7,264 bases of DNA from the NCBI GenBank assembly GCA_965602635.1, contig CBFCZU010000217.1:1-7264 (forward strand), read 5' to 3'. This stretch comes from CBFCZU01 sp965602635. GTDB taxonomy: Bacteria; Planctomycetota; Phycisphaerae; SM23-33. The notes below the pieces were generated by a model that saw only the letters and a list, made by a program, of their open reading frames with translations, was not told the origin of the DNA and made no database searches. Shown piece after piece: positions 6,261 through 7,264 of the stretch (position 1 is the stretch's first letter; the number at the start of each line of letters is the position of its first letter). Position numbers and translations under genes: made by a program.

Positions 6261-7147
6261 GGTATCACCTTGTTCAGCGGGTACGTGATGATTCCCGACG
6301 CCCCCGCCCGCTTGAGTTGCGGAACCAGATCGCGCTCGATTCGCTCCTCGAGCACGACCTCCAGCGCCACCCAGTCCTCATCGGCGAGGGACGAGATGGT
6401 TGGGCTCTTTTCGGCCGGCAGGATCTCTATTACGGCCTGGAGGTCCTTGCGCGCCACGTTCATCTTCAGCCCCACCTTTTCGCGAGCGGCGATGGCGCCG
6501 CGCAGCAGCAGCGCCAGGCTTTCGATCTTCTCTCGCTTCCAGGGGATCTCCCACGCCTCGGAGTTGGCGATCAGTCGGATGGTGGAGGTGAGTATGGTGT
6601 CGATGACGCGCAACTGGTTGGCCTCGATGCTCGAGCCGGTCTCGGTGACGTCCACGATGGCGTCCACGAAGCGGGCCTTTACCTCCGTGGCGCCCCAGCT
6701 GAACTCCACTTTGGCCTGGACGCCCTTGCCGGCTAGGTATTCCCGCGTGATGTTGACCAGCTCGGTGGCGATGATGCCGCCGGCGAGGTCCTCGACCTTC
6801 TGGACGTCGGACTCCACCGGCACGGCCAGCACCCAATGCACCGGCCTGAGGCTCTGCTTGGAGTACACCAGCTCAGCCACCTCGACGACTTTCGACGCGT
6901 TCTCGGCGATCCAGTCGCTGCCGGTGATGCCGACGTCCAGGACGCCGTCCTCCACGTACCTGCTCATCTCCTGGGCGCGGAACATGATCAGCGAGATGTC
7001 GTCGTCGTCGATGGACGGGAGGTAACTCCGCCCGGAGATCGAGAGATCGAACCCGGCGCGGCGGAACAGCTCGATCGTGCTGTCCTGGAGCGAGCCCTTG
7101 GGTATGCCCAGGACGAGTTTGTTTTCCGACAGCTTCTTCATCATCAC
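6257..7147 (-). CDS. hisG: ATP phosphoribosyltransferase, long form
   Basis: A 296-residue enzyme joining PRPP and ATP to make phosphoribosyl-ATP, the committed step of histidine synthesis, in the cytoplasm. The catalytic part covers about residues 10-220, with GIPKGSL at 14-20, GITGSDW at 73-79 and the PRPP-binding loop DAIVDVTETGSSI at 162-174. A C-terminal regulatory domain (about 224-296) carries the SPTIS segment (248-252) and ends in GIITYPLNKVIP. This marks the long, self-contained hexameric form that is inhibited by histidine and needs no HisZ subunit. A GGAGG site lies 7 bases from the GTG at 7147; the ATGs at 7144 and 7141 are 10 and 13 bases away, so the GTG is preferred. Its stop overlaps the start of the TPR gene by 4 bp. 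No other his gene is in the window and no histidine attenuator leader is visible in the 30-base upstream gap. Confidence 0.97.
   Translation of the reverse strand: MMMKKLSENKLVLGIPKGSLQDSTIELFRRAGFDLSISGRSYLPSIDDDDISLIMFRAQEMSRYVEDGVLDVGITGSDWIAENASKVVEVAELVYSKQSLRPVHWVLAVPVESDVQKVEDLAGGIIATELVNITREYLAGKGVQAKVEFSWGATEVKARFVDAIVDVTETGSSIEANQLRVIDTILTSTIRLIANSEAWEIPWKREKIESLALLLRGAIAAREKVGLKMNVARKDLQAVIEILPAEKSPTISSLADEDWVALEVVLEERIERDLVPQLKRAGASGIITYPLNKVIP
6264..6271 (-). promoter_or_regulatory. Ribosome-binding site of the TPR gene, inside hisG
   Basis: AAGGTGAT lies within the last codons of hisG; the AAGG core is 7 bases from the GTG at 6260. With the GTGA start/stop overlap, this indicates that translation of the TPR gene is coupled to hisG. 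Confidence 0.65.
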
Positions 7148-7154
7148 GTGCGAG

Positions 7155-7159
7155 CCTCC
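7155..7159 (-). promoter_or_regulatory. Ribosome-binding site deciding the hisG start
   Basis: GGAGG on the minus strand is 7 bases from the GTG at 7147, better placed than for either of the two following ATG codons. Confidence 0.65.
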
Positions 7160-7177
7160 GTCCGCCTCTGGCGGCAG

Positions 7178-7264
7178 CTATTTCTTCTTCGTAGTCTTTC
7201 GACGAGCCGCGGGCCTCTTGGTTCTCTTCGCTGCGGCCTTTGCCTTTGCCTTTGCCTTTGCCTT
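7178..7264 (-). CDS. 3' end of a protein with a Lys/Ala-rich basic tail (partial)
   Basis: The last 28 codons of a minus-strand gene enter from the right edge and end in TAG at 7180-7178. The visible residues begin with a Lys-Ala alternation (KAKAKAKAKAAAK), then KRTKRP, and end in RRKTTKKK. Fifteen of the 28 residues are Lys or Arg and none is acidic. Such tails occur on histone H1-like proteins, on HU-type DNA-binding proteins of Planctomycetota and actinobacteria, on AlgP-like proteins and on some ribosome- or RNA-linked enzymes. The body of the gene lies outside the window, so its identity cannot be given. It stops 30 bases before hisG in the same direction, which suggests co-transcription. 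That this stretch is coding is inferred from the open frame, the composition and the position. Confidence 0.6.
   Translation of the reverse strand, partial: KAKAKAKAKAAAKRTKRPAARRKTTKKK
7237..7264. repeat. Hexamer tandem repeat coding Lys-Ala
   Basis: CCTTTG is repeated perfectly about 4.7 times and runs off the window edge. On the minus strand each unit encodes Lys-Ala. It is an in-frame slippage-prone tract, so tail length may vary between strains; the true array may be longer. Confidence 0.85.

Noticed and set aside
1692..7025. A 1777-codon plus-strand open frame antisense to yebC, the TPR gene and most of hisG
   Set aside because: It is codon-aligned with the TPR and yebC frames, so it stays open simply because those genes avoid TTA, CTA and TCA, the rare codons of GC-rich genomes. 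Its translation has no recognisable domain, and the minus-strand genes have clear families.
7148..7177. Histidine attenuator before hisG
   Set aside because: The gap to the upstream stop is only 30 bases, with no histidine-codon leader peptide and no room for alternative hairpins.
1..7264. CRISPR array, tRNA, insertion sequence, prophage or defence module
   Set aside because: No spaced direct repeats of CRISPR size, no tRNA-like cloverleaf, no transposase or integrase motif and no terminal inverted repeats were found on either strand.

Overview
This is a GC-rich bacterial window with five supported genes and the 3' end of a sixth. Nothing in it is clearly mobile, viral, CRISPR-related or RNA-coding. 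Several traits suggest Planctomycetota or a neighbouring lineage: lysine/alanine-rich basic tails on two proteins, a very long TPR lipoprotein-like protein, and the sequence style of the YebC and HisG proteins. This assignment is inference from protein style and has not been checked by any search.

Layout. Positions 27-653 (+) encode a small metallo-beta-lactamase-fold hydrolase. It converges, with only 23 bp between stops, on a minus-strand gene (677-1456) for a stand-alone protein with a cobalamin-binding-type fold, whose B12-contacting motifs look degenerate and which ends in a basic tail. A gene-free stretch of about 370 bp follows (1463-1832). It is partly AT-richer and holds a G-run cluster, a probable terminator and a short GC-rich direct repeat. 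The rest of the window is one minus-strand cluster read from right to left: the end of a lysine/alanine-rich protein (7264-7178), hisG (7147-6257), a 1209-residue TPR protein (6260-2631) and a yebC/TACO1-type gene (2591-1833). hisG and the TPR gene overlap by 4 bp (GTGA), and the other gaps are 30 and 39 bp, so these four are likely co-transcribed.

Function. hisG encodes the committed step of histidine synthesis (long, self-regulated form). YebC/TACO1-family proteins act in translation or transcription control. The TPR protein is probably exported and lipid-anchored or periplasmic. I see no metabolic logic joining the three, so the cluster looks like a housekeeping operon with a lineage-specific insert rather than a dedicated pathway. 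I do not see a convincing new biological system. The best leads are the B12-fold protein lacking the expected cobalamin ligand, and the tryptophan-marked helical repeats inside the TPR protein.
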